Positions 52,000-61,843 of a stretch of 64,000 nt of DNA are shown piece after piece. A program made the position numbers and the translations under genes. Location of the stretch: assembly GCF_000375545.1 (NCBI RefSeq), contig NZ_AQXF01000006.1, forward strand, positions 62,001 to 126,000, read 5' to 3'. The DNA comes from Kordiimonas gwangyangensis DSM 19435 = JCM 12864 (GTDB lineage: Bacteria; Pseudomonadota; Alphaproteobacteria; Sphingomonadales; Kordiimonadaceae). The notes under the pieces were generated by a model, which ran no database searches, was not told where the DNA came from, and was given only the letters and a program-made list of their open reading frames with translations. Position 1 is the stretch's first letter. Every line of letters begins with the position of its first letter.

Positions 52000-53751
52000 T
52001 TACCGCATTTCCTCCAGCGGCGTAACGCCAAGCACCGTAAGGCCGCTTGCAATCACGATTGCAACAGCGCGCACAAGCGCCATACGTGCTTTGGTCAACG
52101 CCTCTTCCCCTTCAATGATGAACCTCAGGCTTGGGTCATCATTGCCCTTGTTCCAGAAAGTATGGAACTCCGACGCCAGATCATAAAGGAAAAACGCAAT
52201 CCGGTGCGGTTCATGTGCTTCGGCTGCCGCCTCAACCATACGCGGCCACGCAAGGCACTGCTTGATCATCGCGATCTCGCTATCGGACGCGAGGAGCGAC
52301 AAGTCAGCACCCTCAAGGCTCTTGTCCGACGTATCGAGCGACGGGAACGCGTCCCGCGCCTTGGCCAGAACCGAATGCACACGGGCATGCGCATACTGCA
52401 CGTAAAAGACCGGGTTATCCTTCGATTGTTCCATGACTTTCTTGAAGTCAAAATCGAGCGGCGCGTCGTTCTTGCGGGTCAGCATAATGAAGCGTGTCAC
52501 GCCTGCGCCAACTTCATCCACCACTTCACGAAGTGTCACGAAGTTACCGGCCCGCTTGGACATTTTGAAAGGTTCACCGTCACGGTAAAGCTTCACAAGC
52601 TGGCAAAGGCGCACATCAAGCGCGCCATCTTCCGCAAGCGCCTTGACGGCTGCCTGCATGCGTTTCACATAGCCGCCATGGTCCGCGCCCAGCACGTCAA
52701 TCATCTGATGATAGCCGCGCACATATTTGTCATGGTGGTAAGCGATATCCGCCGCGAAATAGGTATATTCGCCCGAGGACTTCTGGAGCGGACGGTCCAC
52801 ATCGTCACCAAAATCGGTGGCGCGGAACAGGGTCTGCTCCCGCGGTTCCCAATCGTCCGGCGTTTTGCCCTTCGGCGGCTCCAGCACACCTTCATAGATA
52901 TGACCGCGGCTCCGAAGAACGTCCACTGCCTCAGGGATACGGCCGCTTTCATGCAGCGAACGCTCCGAGAAGAAGACATCATGTTCGACACCAAGCTGCC
53001 TCAGGTCCTCGCGGATCATCACCATCATCGCGTCGGAGGCTTCTTTCTTGAAGATATCAAGCCACTCAGCTTCCGGCGCATCGAGATACTGCTCGCCGTA
53101 TTTAGCCTTGAGCGCCTCACCTACCGGCACAAGGTAATCGCCGGGGTACAGCCCCTCGGGGATCTCGCCGATGTCACGGCCATGCGCTTCCTGATAGCGC
53201 AGGTGCGCCGAGCGCGCGAGCGTATCAATCTGGCTGCCCGCGTCGTTGATGTAATATTCCTTGCACACGTCAAAGCCCGCCTTGATCAGCAGGTTGGCGA
53301 GTGCATCACCGAACACAGCACCACGCACGTGGCCCACATGCATCGGCCCCGTCGGGTTCGCGGAAACATATTCAACGTTGATCTTCTGACCGCCCCCCAT
53401 CTGGCTATCACCAAACGACGTGCCTGCCTCGAGGATAGATTTCACCTGGCCCTGCCAGAAACCGGCAGCGATACGCAGGTTGATAAACCCGGGGCCTGCG
53501 ATCTCAACAGTCTCAACTTCGGCCAGCGCTTCAAGGCCCGGCTTCAAGAGCTCCGCAATATCGCGCGGCTTTTTGCCCGCTTGTTTCGCCAACACAAGGC
53601 CTGCATTCGTGGCGATATCGCCGTGGCTCGCGTCACGCGGCGGTTCAACCGCAATATTGGAATAGTCCATGCCGGACGGCAGCTCGCCACTGGTGGCAAG
53701 CGCGTTCAACAGCGTCTCGATAGAACCCCGAAAGTGGGTAAAAACATTCAT
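52000..53751 (-). CDS. argS: Arginyl-tRNA synthetase
   Basis: Class I aminoacyl-tRNA synthetase for arginine. The 583-residue protein has the HIGH-type motif in [18 protein letters not shown], the KMSK-type motif in [14 protein letters not shown] and the C-terminal DALR anticodon domain (from about 465). It overlaps dgt by four bases and is closely followed by the SPOR gene. Confidence 0.96.
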   Translation of the reverse strand: MNVFTHFRGSIETLLNALATSGELPSGMDYSNIAVEPPRDASHGDIATNAGLVLAKQAGKKPRDIAELLKPGLEALAEVETVEIAGPGFINLRIAAGFWQGQVKSILEAGTSFGDSQMGGGQKINVEYVSANPTGPMHVGHVRGAVFGDALANLLIKAGFDVCKEYYINDAGSQIDTLARSAHLRYQEAHGRDIGEIPEGLYPGDYLVPVGEALKAKYGEQYLDAPEAEWLDIFKKEASDAMMVMIREDLRQLGVEHDVFFSERSLHESGRIPEAVDVLRSRGHIYEGVLEPPKGKTPDDWEPREQTLFRATDFGDDVDRPLQKSSGEYTYFAADIAYHHDKYVRGYHQMIDVLGADHGGYVKRMQAAVKALAEDGALDVRLCQLVKLYRDGEPFKMSKRAGNFVTLREVVDEVGAGVTRFIMLTRKNDAPLDFDFKKVMEQSKDNPVFYVQYAHARVHSVLAKARDAFPSLDTSDKSLEGADLSLLASDSEIAMIKQCLAWPRMVEAAAEAHEPHRIAFFLYDLASEFHTFWNKGNDDPSLRFIIEGEEALTKARMALVRAVAIVIASGLTVLGVTPLEEMR

Positions 53752-54959
53752 AGTGATACTCGGTTCAAATCAAACAGTTTTGCATGTTCGCGGAAGGCGA
53801 AACGGTCGGTCATGCCGGCGATGAAGTCAGCCACCACACGGGCAGTTTCAGCGGAGTTGCGCTCGCCCGCGCGGGCGCTCCATTCCGTCGGCAGGCATTC
53901 GGGCTCGGATATATACAGATTGAAAAGGTCGGTGACCACCCTTTTCGCCTTGCTGCCCATGCGGTTCACCAGATAGTGGCGGTACATGCGTTCAAAGAGG
54001 AACCCCTTAAGTTCCTTGACCGCCTGCTGCATCTCGAGACCGAAGGAAATCGTCGGCTGGCCCGCGTTGCGGATATCGTCCGGCGTCTTGGGCGCGAGAG
54101 CTGCGATGCGTTTGTTGCTCTCGACCATCAGGTCGGCAACCATACGGTTGATCATACGGCGTACAAGCTCGTGAATGACCACATCCTTCGGCGCGCCGGG
54201 ATAGGTCCATTTCACCTCATCGATGAGCTGCATGACAACCGGAATGCGCTTCAGTTCTTCAAGCTCGAAGAGGCCCGCGCGCAGTCCGTCATCCAGATCA
54301 TGGCTTGAGTAGGCAATATCATCGGCAAGGGCCGCGATCTGGGCTTCTGCAGATGCATAGGTGTGAATTTCCAGGTCGTTTTCCGGCAGATAGTCGCGGA
54401 AACCGAACGGAAGTTCCTCAGGCGGATTCTTGGGATCAATCGGCGCATCGGTGAGCGGGCCATTGTGTTTTGCCAGCCCCTCAAGGGTTTCCCATGTCAG
54501 GTTCAGCCCCTCGAACGATGCGTAACGGTGCTCAAGACGCGTCAGAAGGCGGAGAGCTTGAGCGTTATGATCGAAACCGTCATAGCCTTCCATGCATTCA
54601 TTGAGCACGCTCTCGCCAATATGGCCAAAAGGCGGGTGACCGAGATCGTGCGCGAGCGCGAGCGCTTCAGCCAGGTCCTCATTAAGGTGCATGGAACGGG
54701 AGATGGAGCGCGCAATCTGCGCCACCTCGAGCGAATGCGTGAGGCGCGTACGGAAATGGTCCCCCTCGTGATAGACAAAAACCTGCGTCTTATGCTTGAG
54801 GCGACGGAAGGAGGATGAGTGGATCACCCGGTCGCGGTCGCGCTGGTAACAGCTGCGATTCGGCGTTTCCGGTTCCTTGAACACTCGGCCGCGGGTTTCT
54901 GACGGTTTGCAGGCGTAAGATGCAAGCGTGTCCTCATAGCGCGGCAAAGCATCGTTCAT
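53748..54959 (-). CDS. dgt: dGTPase-like triphosphohydrolase
   Basis: HD-domain phosphohydrolase that splits dNTPs, usually dGTP, into deoxynucleoside and triphosphate. The 403-residue protein has [13 protein letters not shown], the [13 protein letters not shown] segment with the first ligand His and [15 protein letters not shown] with the HD pair; [12 protein letters not shown] follows. The length fits the class 2 deoxyguanosinetriphosphate triphosphohydrolase-like proteins. It heads the dgt-argS operon and is divergent from the PAS protein gene. Confidence 0.92.
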   Translation of the reverse strand: MNDALPRYEDTLASYACKPSETRGRVFKEPETPNRSCYQRDRDRVIHSSSFRRLKHKTQVFVYHEGDHFRTRLTHSLEVAQIARSISRSMHLNEDLAEALALAHDLGHPPFGHIGESVLNECMEGYDGFDHNAQALRLLTRLEHRYASFEGLNLTWETLEGLAKHNGPLTDAPIDPKNPPEELPFGFRDYLPENDLEIHTYASAEAQIAALADDIAYSSHDLDDGLRAGLFELEELKRIPVVMQLIDEVKWTYPGAPKDVVIHELVRRMINRMVADLMVESNKRIAALAPKTPDDIRNAGQPTISFGLEMQQAVKELKGFLFERMYRHYLVNRMGSKAKRVVTDLFNLYISEPECLPTEWSARAGERNSAETARVVADFIAGMTDRFAFREHAKLFDLNRVSL

Positions 54960-55069
54960 ATGGTCTCTCCGTATATCCTGTTGCGCGTTTCCGGCACATT
55001 AAAGGCGCCCAATTTTTTGGGCAACTGTTTGCTGGATTTTTCTTACGCTCTCTGGCACAGTCGAAATTA

Positions 55070-55084
55070 TTAACAAAGTGTTAA
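55070..55084 (+). promoter_or_regulatory. CtrA-type box 1 before the PAS gene
   Basis: TTAA-CAAAGTG-TTAA, the spacing of a CtrA site, centred about 51 bp before the PAS gene start and also upstream of dgt. Confidence 0.55.
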
Positions 55085-55099
55085 TAAGTATACACATCG

Positions 55100-55115
55100 T
55101 TAATACACTATTAAC
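55100..55115 (+). promoter_or_regulatory. CtrA-type box 2 before the PAS gene
   Basis: TTAA-TACACTA-TTAAC, an exact match to the full CtrA consensus, 30 bp (close to three helical turns) after box 1 and 12 bp before the PAS gene ATG. Its closeness to the start codon suggests either repression or a very short leader. Confidence 0.6.
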
Positions 55116-55127
55116 TATGCGGCGCGA

Positions 55128-55640
55128 ATGATCGAACTGTCCTTTAAGATTGAAGACCGGCAAACCCTGCAGAAAGCCAGCTTTCTTGCCGATATCTTTG
55201 GCCACTGGTATGAAATCCGGGAAGACAGGCATTTCCCTGACAAACGCAATTTCCGTCCGCAGAAATTCGCCAAATTCCTGCCCCAGATCGCCATGGTAAC
55301 CCGCACCGCGGAAGGGACATATGAAGATCGCCTGACCGGCGACATGGTGGTTGAGGTCCTGCGCCTGAGACAAAGCCACAGCAGCCTCACGACAGCGACA
55401 GACAACTATGTACACGATATTGTGCACGGCATGCTGGATGCCACGGCCCATGCCGACGCGCCAATGTATTTCAAGGGCAAGTTCCGCCCGGAGCACATCA
55501 GCCCCATCGACTTCACTTCCCTCGTGCTGCCGTTTTCCCATAACGGCGCACCTGAAGTGCTGGATACCATCATGCTGGCATTCGATTTCAGCAAGCACGG
55601 CACTATCGAATTTGGCCGCGAGGCTCACGGCATCGCCTGA
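55128..55640 (+). CDS. PAS_5-like single-domain protein
   Basis: A 170-residue soluble protein with the shape of the alphaproteobacterial PAS_5 family: an opening helix and HWYEIREDRHFPDKRNFRPQ, then KFLPQIAMVTRT, YEDRLTGDMVVEV, a central helix and FTSLVLPFSHNGAPEVLDTI. It has no output domain, so it probably acts as a small sensor or adaptor. The ATG has a weak ribosome site. Two CtrA boxes in its promoter point to cell-cycle or motility control. Ligand unknown. Confidence 0.75.
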   Translation: MIELSFKIEDRQTLQKASFLADIFGHWYEIREDRHFPDKRNFRPQKFAKFLPQIAMVTRTAEGTYEDRLTGDMVVEVLRLRQSHSSLTTATDNYVHDIVHGMLDATAHADAPMYFKGKFRPEHISPIDFTSLVLPFSHNGAPEVLDTIMLAFDFSKHGTIEFGREAHGIA

Positions 55641-55759
55641 CGCCACCACAAAAGTCTGACCGGCCACACCCTCGTGAATTGACGCAGGCACCGCTAGTCC
55701 CTACATATGGCACATGGATCACGCCCGGTAACCTGGGCAGAAACGGACAAGTGTTTAAC

Positions 55760-56101
55760 ATGAGTGACAAAGCCCCCCCAATTGGCCTGAGCGCCCGCGC
55801 CGCCGAGCGCGTTGGCGCGCTGATCGCACAGCAAGGCAACCCAAACCTGAAGCTTCGGCTGTCAGTGTCGGGCGGCGGCTGTAGTGGCTTCCAGTACGGC
55901 TTTGACTTCGATGAGGAACAGAAAGACGACGACATCGTGGTGACACGGGACGGCGTTACCCTGCTTGTGGACGGCACATCGCTACTTTATCTCATGGGTT
56001 CGGAAGTTGATTTTGTCGAAGACCTTGTCGGCGCTTCCTTCCAGGTCAAGAACCCCAATGCCTCGTCGTCCTGCGGCTGCGGCTCCTCTTTCGCTATCTA
56101 A
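55760..56101 (+). CDS. erpA: Iron-sulfur insertion protein ErpA
   Basis: A-type Fe-S carrier that delivers clusters to apo-proteins. The 113-residue protein has the three ligand cysteines C41 (GGGCSGFQYGF), C105 and C107 (SSSCGCGSSF). ATG 55760 begins the family core; an upstream frame from 55679 would add residues not seen in the family, although the ribosome site here is weak. erpA beside dgt and xthA is a common alphaproteobacterial order. Confidence 0.9.
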   Translation: MSDKAPPIGLSARAAERVGALIAQQGNPNLKLRLSVSGGGCSGFQYGFDFDEEQKDDDIVVTRDGVTLLVDGTSLLYLMGSEVDFVEDLVGASFQVKNPNASSSCGCGSSFAI

Positions 56102-56116
56102 AAGGCACAGACATCC

Positions 56117-56902
56117 ATGAAAATCGCCACCTTCAACATCAACGGCGTGAAGGCGCGCCTGCCGCGTCTCCTTGAATGGCTGGACGAATTTTCACCGGAT
56201 GTTGCCTGCCTGCAGGAAATCAAGAGCGTAGACGAGAACTTCCCCCGCCTTGAACTTGAAGACAAGGGCTGGAACGTTGAGACCTTCGGCCAAAAGTCCT
56301 TCAATGGTGTGGCGCTGCTGTCCAAGCACCCGATCGAAGATGTGAAACGCGCCCTGCCCGCCGTAGACGGTGGTGACGAGACGGAAGACGAACAGGCCCG
56401 CTATATCGAGGGCACCGTCAAGGGCGTGCGCATCGCTTCCATATATTTGCCGAACGGCAACCCGCAGCCGGGACCAAAGTTCGACTATAAGCTCGCATGG
56501 ATGAAGCGCCTTGCCGCGCGTGCGCGCTACCTGCTGACACTTGAGATGCCGGTTGTGCTTGCAGGCGACTATAATGTCATCCCGCATGATGAGGATTGCC
56601 ACAACCCGGCAGCATGGGTTGATGATGCCCTCACTCAACCCGAAAGCCGGGCCGGCCTGCGCACGCTAATCAACCTTGGCTACCTCGACGCCATTCGCCA
56701 GATCACCCCGGCAGGGCCGATGTATAGCTACTGGGACTACCAGCGCGGTGCATGGCCAAAAGACCACGGCATCCGCATTGACCACCTGCTGCTGTCACCG
56801 CAAGCCGCAGATCTACTGAAGGACGCGCAGGTAGACAGGCTGCCGCGCGCCAAGGAAAAGGCAAGCGACCACACACCTGTATGGGTGGAACTGGACGTCT
56901 AG
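56117..56902 (+). CDS. xthA: Exodeoxyribonuclease III
   Basis: AP endonuclease/3'-exonuclease of base-excision repair. The 261-residue protein has the EEP-fold motifs FNINGVKARLPRLLEWL, CLQEIKSVDENFP (metal Glu), SIYLPNGNP, VLAGDYNVIPHDEDC, HGIRIDHLLLS and ASDHTPVWVEL. It lies 15 bp after erpA and converges on panD with only six bases between. Confidence 0.95.
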   Translation: MKIATFNINGVKARLPRLLEWLDEFSPDVACLQEIKSVDENFPRLELEDKGWNVETFGQKSFNGVALLSKHPIEDVKRALPAVDGGDETEDEQARYIEGTVKGVRIASIYLPNGNPQPGPKFDYKLAWMKRLAARARYLLTLEMPVVLAGDYNVIPHDEDCHNPAAWVDDALTQPESRAGLRTLINLGYLDAIRQITPAGPMYSYWDYQRGAWPKDHGIRIDHLLLSPQAADLLKDAQVDRLPRAKEKASDHTPVWVELDV

Positions 56903-56908
56903 AAGGCC

Positions 56909-57370
56909 CTAAGCGTCTACGGTTTTGTAGACTTCGCCCTCGCGGTTGTTCTTTGGCTGGCCAAGCTCTTCAAGGCTTGGTGTGATATATTCATCCACCG
57001 CGACGATATGGTTGTTGCTGTCCACATGGACCGCACGGGAAATACGGCCCGGCAGGTCGTAGGCCGGAACCTGCTCATACCCCATGATGATCGCGAGATC
57101 ACCCTTCGAGAACTGGTGTGCCGCCGCACCGTTGAGGCAGATCACGCCCGAGCCCTCGGTACCCTCGATGATGTAGGTGGTGATACGCTCGCCATTGGTG
57201 ATGTTCACCACGTCGACAGCCGTGTGCGGCAGCAGGCCCGACGCCCGCAACAGGATGGGGTCCACGGTGATGGAGCCAACGTAATTGAGCTCAGCGCCCG
57301 TCACTGTCACGCGGTGCAGCTTGCCATACATGAAAGTGCGCAGTGCGCCATCGAGGTGCGGTTTGCTCAT
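56909..57370 (-). CDS. panD: Aspartate 1-decarboxylase
   Basis: Self-cleaving pyruvoyl enzyme that makes beta-alanine for pantothenate and coenzyme A. The 153-residue proenzyme has MYGKLHRVTVTGAELNYVGS with the cleavage pair Gly32-Ser33, NGERITTYIIEGTEGSG and LNGAAAHQFSKGDL. It is longer than E. coli PanD (126), with about 13 extra residues at the start and about 20 at the end; AGG just before the first ATG supports the longer start. Confidence 0.92.
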   Translation of the reverse strand: MSKPHLDGALRTFMYGKLHRVTVTGAELNYVGSITVDPILLRASGLLPHTAVDVVNITNGERITTYIIEGTEGSGVICLNGAAAHQFSKGDLAIIMGYEQVPAYDLPGRISRAVHVDSNNHIVAVDEYITPSLEELGQPKNNREGEVYKTVDA

Positions 57371-57465
57371 CTAACCTGTCCTTTCACATCAGGCTGCCCA
57401 AACATCCGCAGCCGCTAGCCGCATATGGCCCACTCAGGCCGCGCCGTCAAGATAGCGGCAAAGAA

Positions 57466-57492
57466 AATGGGGCGAGCAAACGCCCACCCCAC
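57466..57492 (-). terminator. Likely terminator after the six-helix membrane protein gene
   Basis: On the minus strand TGGGCG pairs with CGCCC plus A around TTTGCT, followed by TTTTCTTT. The stem has a bulge, so strength is uncertain. Confidence 0.5.
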
Positions 57493-57517
57493 AATGCTTC
57501 CACCGTCTTTTCAGGCG

Positions 57518-58324
57518 TTATTCGCCCATTGGCTCCTGCGATTGACGCGCGGCATAAACCTGACGCTGCCAATCATACCGAAGCCCATGCGCAACCGGGA
57601 TGAGCGCCAACAGGAATATGCCGACAACATATTCAAGCAACACACCGACCATCTTCGGCGCCACAGCCTGAACGATCATCAAGGGCACATAACAAGCGGC
57701 ATAAATGAAGAATAACACCAGCGCGAATTCAAGCACATGAGGCTCGCCGATCTCCTCATCCTCCCGGCCAAGTGCGGTTTTAGTAAGGTTCGATGAAAAG
57801 ACGGAATAAACGGCACAAGACACACCAAACACGATGAGATAGGCAAAGCCCATAGCCTGCACGACCTCAAGCGAGTCCATGGTGCCCAAACGCGGCAACT
57901 GGTCAAAGGTTACGCCAATGCCAAGGATACCAGTGATCATGATCACCACAATCGCCACAAGACACACCAGAATACCGATAAAAAGGAGCTTGAGCCCTGT
58001 GGCGAGGGCGGGTGTGAGAGTGGCGCCAAAGCCGTCCGGGAACAGGTTTTCGCGCCCGTCCGCACCAACCCGTGCCCAGTAGTTGAAAATCCAACCCATG
58101 CCATATAGCGCGATCACCACGCTCACCAGCCCACCGAATATCATGGCACCTGTCGCGCCACCGCCCGTGCCAGCCAATGCAACGCCAAGCAACAAGAACA
58201 CGACAATGATGGCGACAGCGATGGCGATGATTGCAGCCAGCGTTACGAGCAGGCCTTTTCCGAACGAAAATGTCTGCACGAAAGACTGCTTGATAAATTC
58301 TAGAATTGGAAACTTGGCGTCCAC
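57518..58324 (-). CDS. Multi-helix membrane protein of unknown function
   Basis: A 268-residue inner-membrane protein with six hydrophobic segments (for example LLVTLAAIIAIAVAIIVVFL at about 25-44, GAMIFGGLVSVVIALYGMGW, LFIGILVCLVAIVVIMIT) and a short charged C-terminus. The layout recalls Yip1/DUF-type membrane proteins, but no diagnostic motif is seen. It lies 66 bp after the acetyltransferase gene on the same strand. Confidence 0.75.
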   Translation of the reverse strand: MDAKFPILEFIKQSFVQTFSFGKGLLVTLAAIIAIAVAIIVVFLLLGVALAGTGGGATGAMIFGGLVSVVIALYGMGWIFNYWARVGADGRENLFPDGFGATLTPALATGLKLLFIGILVCLVAIVVIMITGILGIGVTFDQLPRLGTMDSLEVVQAMGFAYLIVFGVSCAVYSVFSSNLTKTALGREDEEIGEPHVLEFALVLFFIYAACYVPLMIVQAVAPKMVGVLLEYVVGIFLLALIPVAHGLRYDWQRQVYAARQSQEPMGE

Positions 58325-58390
58325 GACCTCTTCCCCCCTAACAAGATAATCTCATGTCAGGCTAGCCAATCGCGTTTGACTTGAAAAGCG

Positions 58391-58828
58391 TTAACGCTGC
58401 CAAAGCATGTGGACAGTGGGAAATGGCCTGCCTGCATCATCCACGGGGTCACGGCGCATGTCCTTGAACCCGCAGCTCCGGTAAAAGGCGTGGGCCTGCG
58501 GCTGCTGCTCGTTCACCTGAACTGTAACCTCGTCATACTCCGCCTTCACGCGGTCAATGAACTGGCGGCCAATGCCCTGCCGATGGCATTTCGGGTCAAC
58601 AAACAGCGCATCAACATTGTTGCCGGTGCAGCCCATGAAGCCAAGCGGCTTGCCCGAAGCATCGACATACACGTCGAACTCAGCGTTAGGCAGATAATCA
58701 TTTTTGACGATGACTGCGATCTCCGCACGGTCTTCCGCGCTCAGGAAGTGGTGTGTCGCTTCGACAGCGTCGCGCCAGATGTCGAACAGGCGACCAAGGT
58801 CGCCTGACTGTGCTTTCCGAAAACTCAC
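58391..58828 (-). CDS. GNAT acetyltransferase, YjaB-like
   Basis: A 145-residue N-acetyltransferase with the GNAT fold. DAVEATHHFLSAEDRAE, GFMGCTGNNVDALFVDPKCH, the acetyl-CoA loop RQGIGRQF, VQVNEQQPQAHAFYRSCGF and VDDAGRPFPTV match E. coli YjaB segment by segment. The target is unknown. The start is GTG with AAGGA seven bases upstream; it lies 10 bp after ilvD and is co-transcribed with it. Confidence 0.88.
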   Translation of the reverse strand: MSFRKAQSGDLGRLFDIWRDAVEATHHFLSAEDRAEIAVIVKNDYLPNAEFDVYVDASGKPLGFMGCTGNNVDALFVDPKCHRQGIGRQFIDRVKAEYDEVTVQVNEQQPQAHAFYRSCGFKDMRRDPVDDAGRPFPTVHMLWQR

Positions 58829-58838
58829 TGAAAAATCC

Positions 58839-60689
58839 TTATTTGAAACGGGAGACGTCACGCACCGCACCGCGGCTCGCGGAGGTGGTCATGGCGGCAT
58901 AGGCCTGAAGTGCTTTAGTCACCTTGCGTTTACGTGGGGCCACCGGCTTCCAGGCGTCTGCGCCCTTGGCTTCCATCGCCTCCCGGCGCGCGGCAAGCGT
59001 TGCAGCATCCACCTTCACGTTGATGGTGCGGTTGGGAATCGAAATCTCGATGATATCCCCCTCTTCCACAAGGCCGATGGCGCCGCCGTCCGCGGCTTCA
59101 GGGCTGGCGTGGCCAATGGAAAGGCCGGACGTACCACCCGAGAAACGGCCATCGGTCAACAGCGCACATTCTTTCCCGAGCCCCATGGATTTGAGGTAGC
59201 TGGTGGGATAAAGCATTTCCTGCATGCCCGGCCCGCCCCGAGGGCCTTCGTAGCGGATGACAACCACATCACCGGCAACAATTTCACCGCCAAGGATCGC
59301 GGCAACGGATGCGTCCTGGCTCTCGAAAATCCGTGCGCGACCGATGAAGTTGAGGATGCTTTCGTCCACCCCCGCGGTTTTCACGATACAGCCTTCTTCG
59401 GCGATATTGCCAAACAGCACCGCAAGGCCGCCATCGCGGCTATAGGCGTGCTCGGCATCGCGGATACAGCCCTCGCGGCGATCAAGGTCCAGCTCCTCAT
59501 AGCGCTTGGACTGGCTGAACGCCACTTGCGTCGGCACCCCGCCCGGTGCAGCGCGGAAGAAATGATGCAGGTCCGGGTCGTTGCTCAGCCGCACATCATA
59601 GCGGCTGATGGCCTCATTCATCGTGCGGGTGTGCACGGTGGTGCATTCGCCGTTGATAAGGCCAGCGCGGTTCAGTTCGCCAAGGATGGAGAAAATGCCG
59701 CCCGCGCGGTGAACGTCCTGAATGTGGTACTTCTGTGTAGCGGGTGCCACCTTGCACAGGTTCGGCACCCGGCGTGACAGGCGGTCAATGTCCGCCATGG
59801 TGAAGTCGATCTCGCCTTCCTGAGCCGCCGCCAGAATGTGCAGCACGGTATTCGTCGACCCGCCCATGGCAATATCAAGCGCCATGGCGTTCTCGAATGC
59901 GCCAAAGCTCGCCACATTGCGCGGCAGCACGCTCTGGTCGCCTTCATCATAATAGCGTTTGGTGATCTGTACGATCAGCCGCGCCGCGGTCAGGAACAGT
60001 TCCTTGCGGTCCGAATGCGTCGCAAGCGTCGTGCCGTTGCCCGGCAGGCTAAGGCCCAAGGCTTCCGTGAGGCAGTTCATGCTGTTGGCGGTGAACATAC
60101 CGGAGCATGAACCGCAAGTCGGGCACGCGCTGCGTTCAATCCGCGCGACATCCTCATCCGAGATATTGGGATTCGCGGCGTCGACCATCGCGTCCACAAG
60201 GTCGAGCTTCCTGACTTCACCTTCATAATCATCCTCGCCCGCTTCCATCGGTCCACCGGAGACAAAGACGGCGGGGATATTGAGGCGGAGCGCCGCCATC
60301 AGCATGCCGGGGGTGATCTTGTCACAGTTCGAGATGCACACGAGCGCATCCGCACAGTGTGCATTGGCCATATATTCAACGCTGTCGGCGATAATCTCGC
60401 GGCTTGGCAGGCTATAGAGCATACCATCGTGGCCCATGGCGATACCGTCATCGACCGCGATGGTGTTGAATTCCTTGGCGATACCGCCCGCAGCCTCAAT
60501 CTCGCGCGCGACAAGCTGGCCCATGTCCTTCAGGTGTACGTGGCCCGGCACAAACTGGGTAAAGCTGTTCGCGACTGCGATGATCGGCTTGCGGAAATCC
60601 TCATCCTTCATGCCGGTCGCGCGCCAAAGCGCACGGGCACCCGCCATATTGCGGCCATGGGTGGAGGTACGGGAACGATACTCAGGCAT
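58839..60689 (-). CDS. ilvD: Dihydroxyacid dehydratase
   Basis: Fe-S enzyme of valine, leucine and isoleucine synthesis. The 616-residue protein has the cluster cysteines in [12 protein letters not shown] and [19 protein letters not shown], the [14 protein letters not shown] region and the C-terminal [20 protein letters not shown] segment. GGAGAG precedes ATG 60689. It is divergent from speB across 197 bp that hold both promoters and no visible gene. Confidence 0.96.
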   Translation of the reverse strand: MPEYRSRTSTHGRNMAGARALWRATGMKDEDFRKPIIAVANSFTQFVPGHVHLKDMGQLVAREIEAAGGIAKEFNTIAVDDGIAMGHDGMLYSLPSREIIADSVEYMANAHCADALVCISNCDKITPGMLMAALRLNIPAVFVSGGPMEAGEDDYEGEVRKLDLVDAMVDAANPNISDEDVARIERSACPTCGSCSGMFTANSMNCLTEALGLSLPGNGTTLATHSDRKELFLTAARLIVQITKRYYDEGDQSVLPRNVASFGAFENAMALDIAMGGSTNTVLHILAAAQEGEIDFTMADIDRLSRRVPNLCKVAPATQKYHIQDVHRAGGIFSILGELNRAGLINGECTTVHTRTMNEAISRYDVRLSNDPDLHHFFRAAPGGVPTQVAFSQSKRYEELDLDRREGCIRDAEHAYSRDGGLAVLFGNIAEEGCIVKTAGVDESILNFIGRARIFESQDASVAAILGGEIVAGDVVVIRYEGPRGGPGMQEMLYPTSYLKSMGLGKECALLTDGRFSGGTSGLSIGHASPEAADGGAIGLVEEGDIIEISIPNRTINVKVDAATLAARREAMEAKGADAWKPVAPRKRKVTKALQAYAAMTTSASRGAVRDVSRFK

Positions 60690-60886
60690 TATTGGCTCTC
60701 CGGACAGGATCAACTTCACGCGTCATATTTGGCGCGACCATAGCCGCAGTGCGCGCGCCTGTCGATAAGAAACGAAAAGAAATCACGCTCTATTTTGTAT
60801 TTTAATTTCAAGCAAAGCCATTGCCTGCAAATGGCCGTCAGCCTATAGATGGGGCTTGATTTCTATGCTTTTAAGGAGCAAATGCC

Positions 60887-61798
60887 GTGTCCCAAGGCAT
60901 GATGGAACCCTATGCGGGCCTGATCAGTTTTTTGCGTATGCCTTTTGCGCCCAGCGCCGAAGGCCTCGACATCGCCGTGATGGGCGTGCCCTTTGACCTT
61001 GCGACCACCGGCCGGTCCGGTGCTCGCTTCGGCCCGCGCGGTGTGCGCGAAATGTCGCTCACCATGGCAGAGTTCCCGTGGGGTGTCTGGCCGTGGGAAT
61101 ATCATTTCCGCGACGAATTCAAGGTTGCTGACCTTGGCGACGTAACAGGCTTTACTGCCTACACGGACCGCATGATGCCGTGTGTCGAAGAAGCGGCAGA
61201 CAAGGTGCTTGCGACCGGCGCCCAGCTCCTGACCATCGGCGGTGACCATTCGATCAGCTATCCGCTGTTGCGCGCGCATGCACGCAAACACGGCCCCTTG
61301 GCCCTCATCCACTTTGATGCGCATTCGGACACGTGGACGGACGAAGACCTCAACCACGGCACCATGTTCTACCATGCCATCAAGGAAGGCATCATCGTGC
61401 CGGAGAATTCGATCCAGCTCGGCATGCGCACACCGAACCCGGACAAACACGGCATGCTGGTGCATGACGGGCTTGAGTGCTTGCGCACCCCGGCTGCAGA
61501 GATGGCTGAACGAATTCGCGCCCGTGTCGGTGACCGCCCGGCATACCTGACCTTCGATATCGACTTCCTTGACCCAGCTTATGCGCCCGCGACCGGCACA
61601 CCGGTGGTGGGTGGCCCCAATGTGGCCTATGCGCGTGATGTGCTGCGGGCGCTTCGCGGCATGAATATTGTGGGCGGTGACCAGGTTGAGGTTGCGCCGC
61701 ATTATGAAGGCCCGGGGCAGATCACCGCCCTCGCCGGCGCGACTATCGCCTGCGATATTCTTTACCTGATTGCGGAAGCGCGTAAACAGCGCGGCTAA
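60887..61798 (+). CDS. speB: Agmatinase
   Basis: Mn-dependent ureohydrolase that turns agmatine into putrescine and urea. The 303-residue protein has the metal motifs GGDHSISYP, LIHFDAHSDTW, NHGTMFYHAI and TFDIDFLDPAYAPATGTP. The GTG start is backed by AAGGAG eight bases before it; ATG 60899 is poorly placed. It could feed the polyamine locus 32 kb away. No speA arginine decarboxylase is in the window. Confidence 0.93.
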   Translation: MSQGMMEPYAGLISFLRMPFAPSAEGLDIAVMGVPFDLATTGRSGARFGPRGVREMSLTMAEFPWGVWPWEYHFRDEFKVADLGDVTGFTAYTDRMMPCVEEAADKVLATGAQLLTIGGDHSISYPLLRAHARKHGPLALIHFDAHSDTWTDEDLNHGTMFYHAIKEGIIVPENSIQLGMRTPNPDKHGMLVHDGLECLRTPAAEMAERIRARVGDRPAYLTFDIDFLDPAYAPATGTPVVGGPNVAYARDVLRALRGMNIVGGDQVEVAPHYEGPGQITALAGATIACDILYLIAEARKQRG

Positions 61799-61810
61799 GG
61801 AAACAAAAGA

Positions 61811-61836
61811 TTACGGCATCGCCTCCGGTGCCGTAA
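61811..61836. terminator. Hairpin between speB and the convergent solute-binding gene
   Basis: TTACGGCATCG and CGGTGCCGTAA pair over 11 positions with one G-U around a CCTC loop. T-rich sequence follows on the minus strand (TCTTTTGTTT), so it mainly ends the solute-binding gene. Confidence 0.65.
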
Positions 61837-61843
61837 CTACCCT

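Noticed and set aside
51844-53976. Open frame of about 710 codons antisense to argS and dgt
   Set aside because: It is the mirror of high-GC coding sequence. It has no family resemblance and no ribosome site, while argS on the other strand has all its motifs.
58387-58398. Twelve-base palindrome AGCGTTAACGCT overlapping the acetyltransferase stop codon
   Set aside because: It has no loop, lies partly in coding sequence, and no second copy or promoter context supports an operator.
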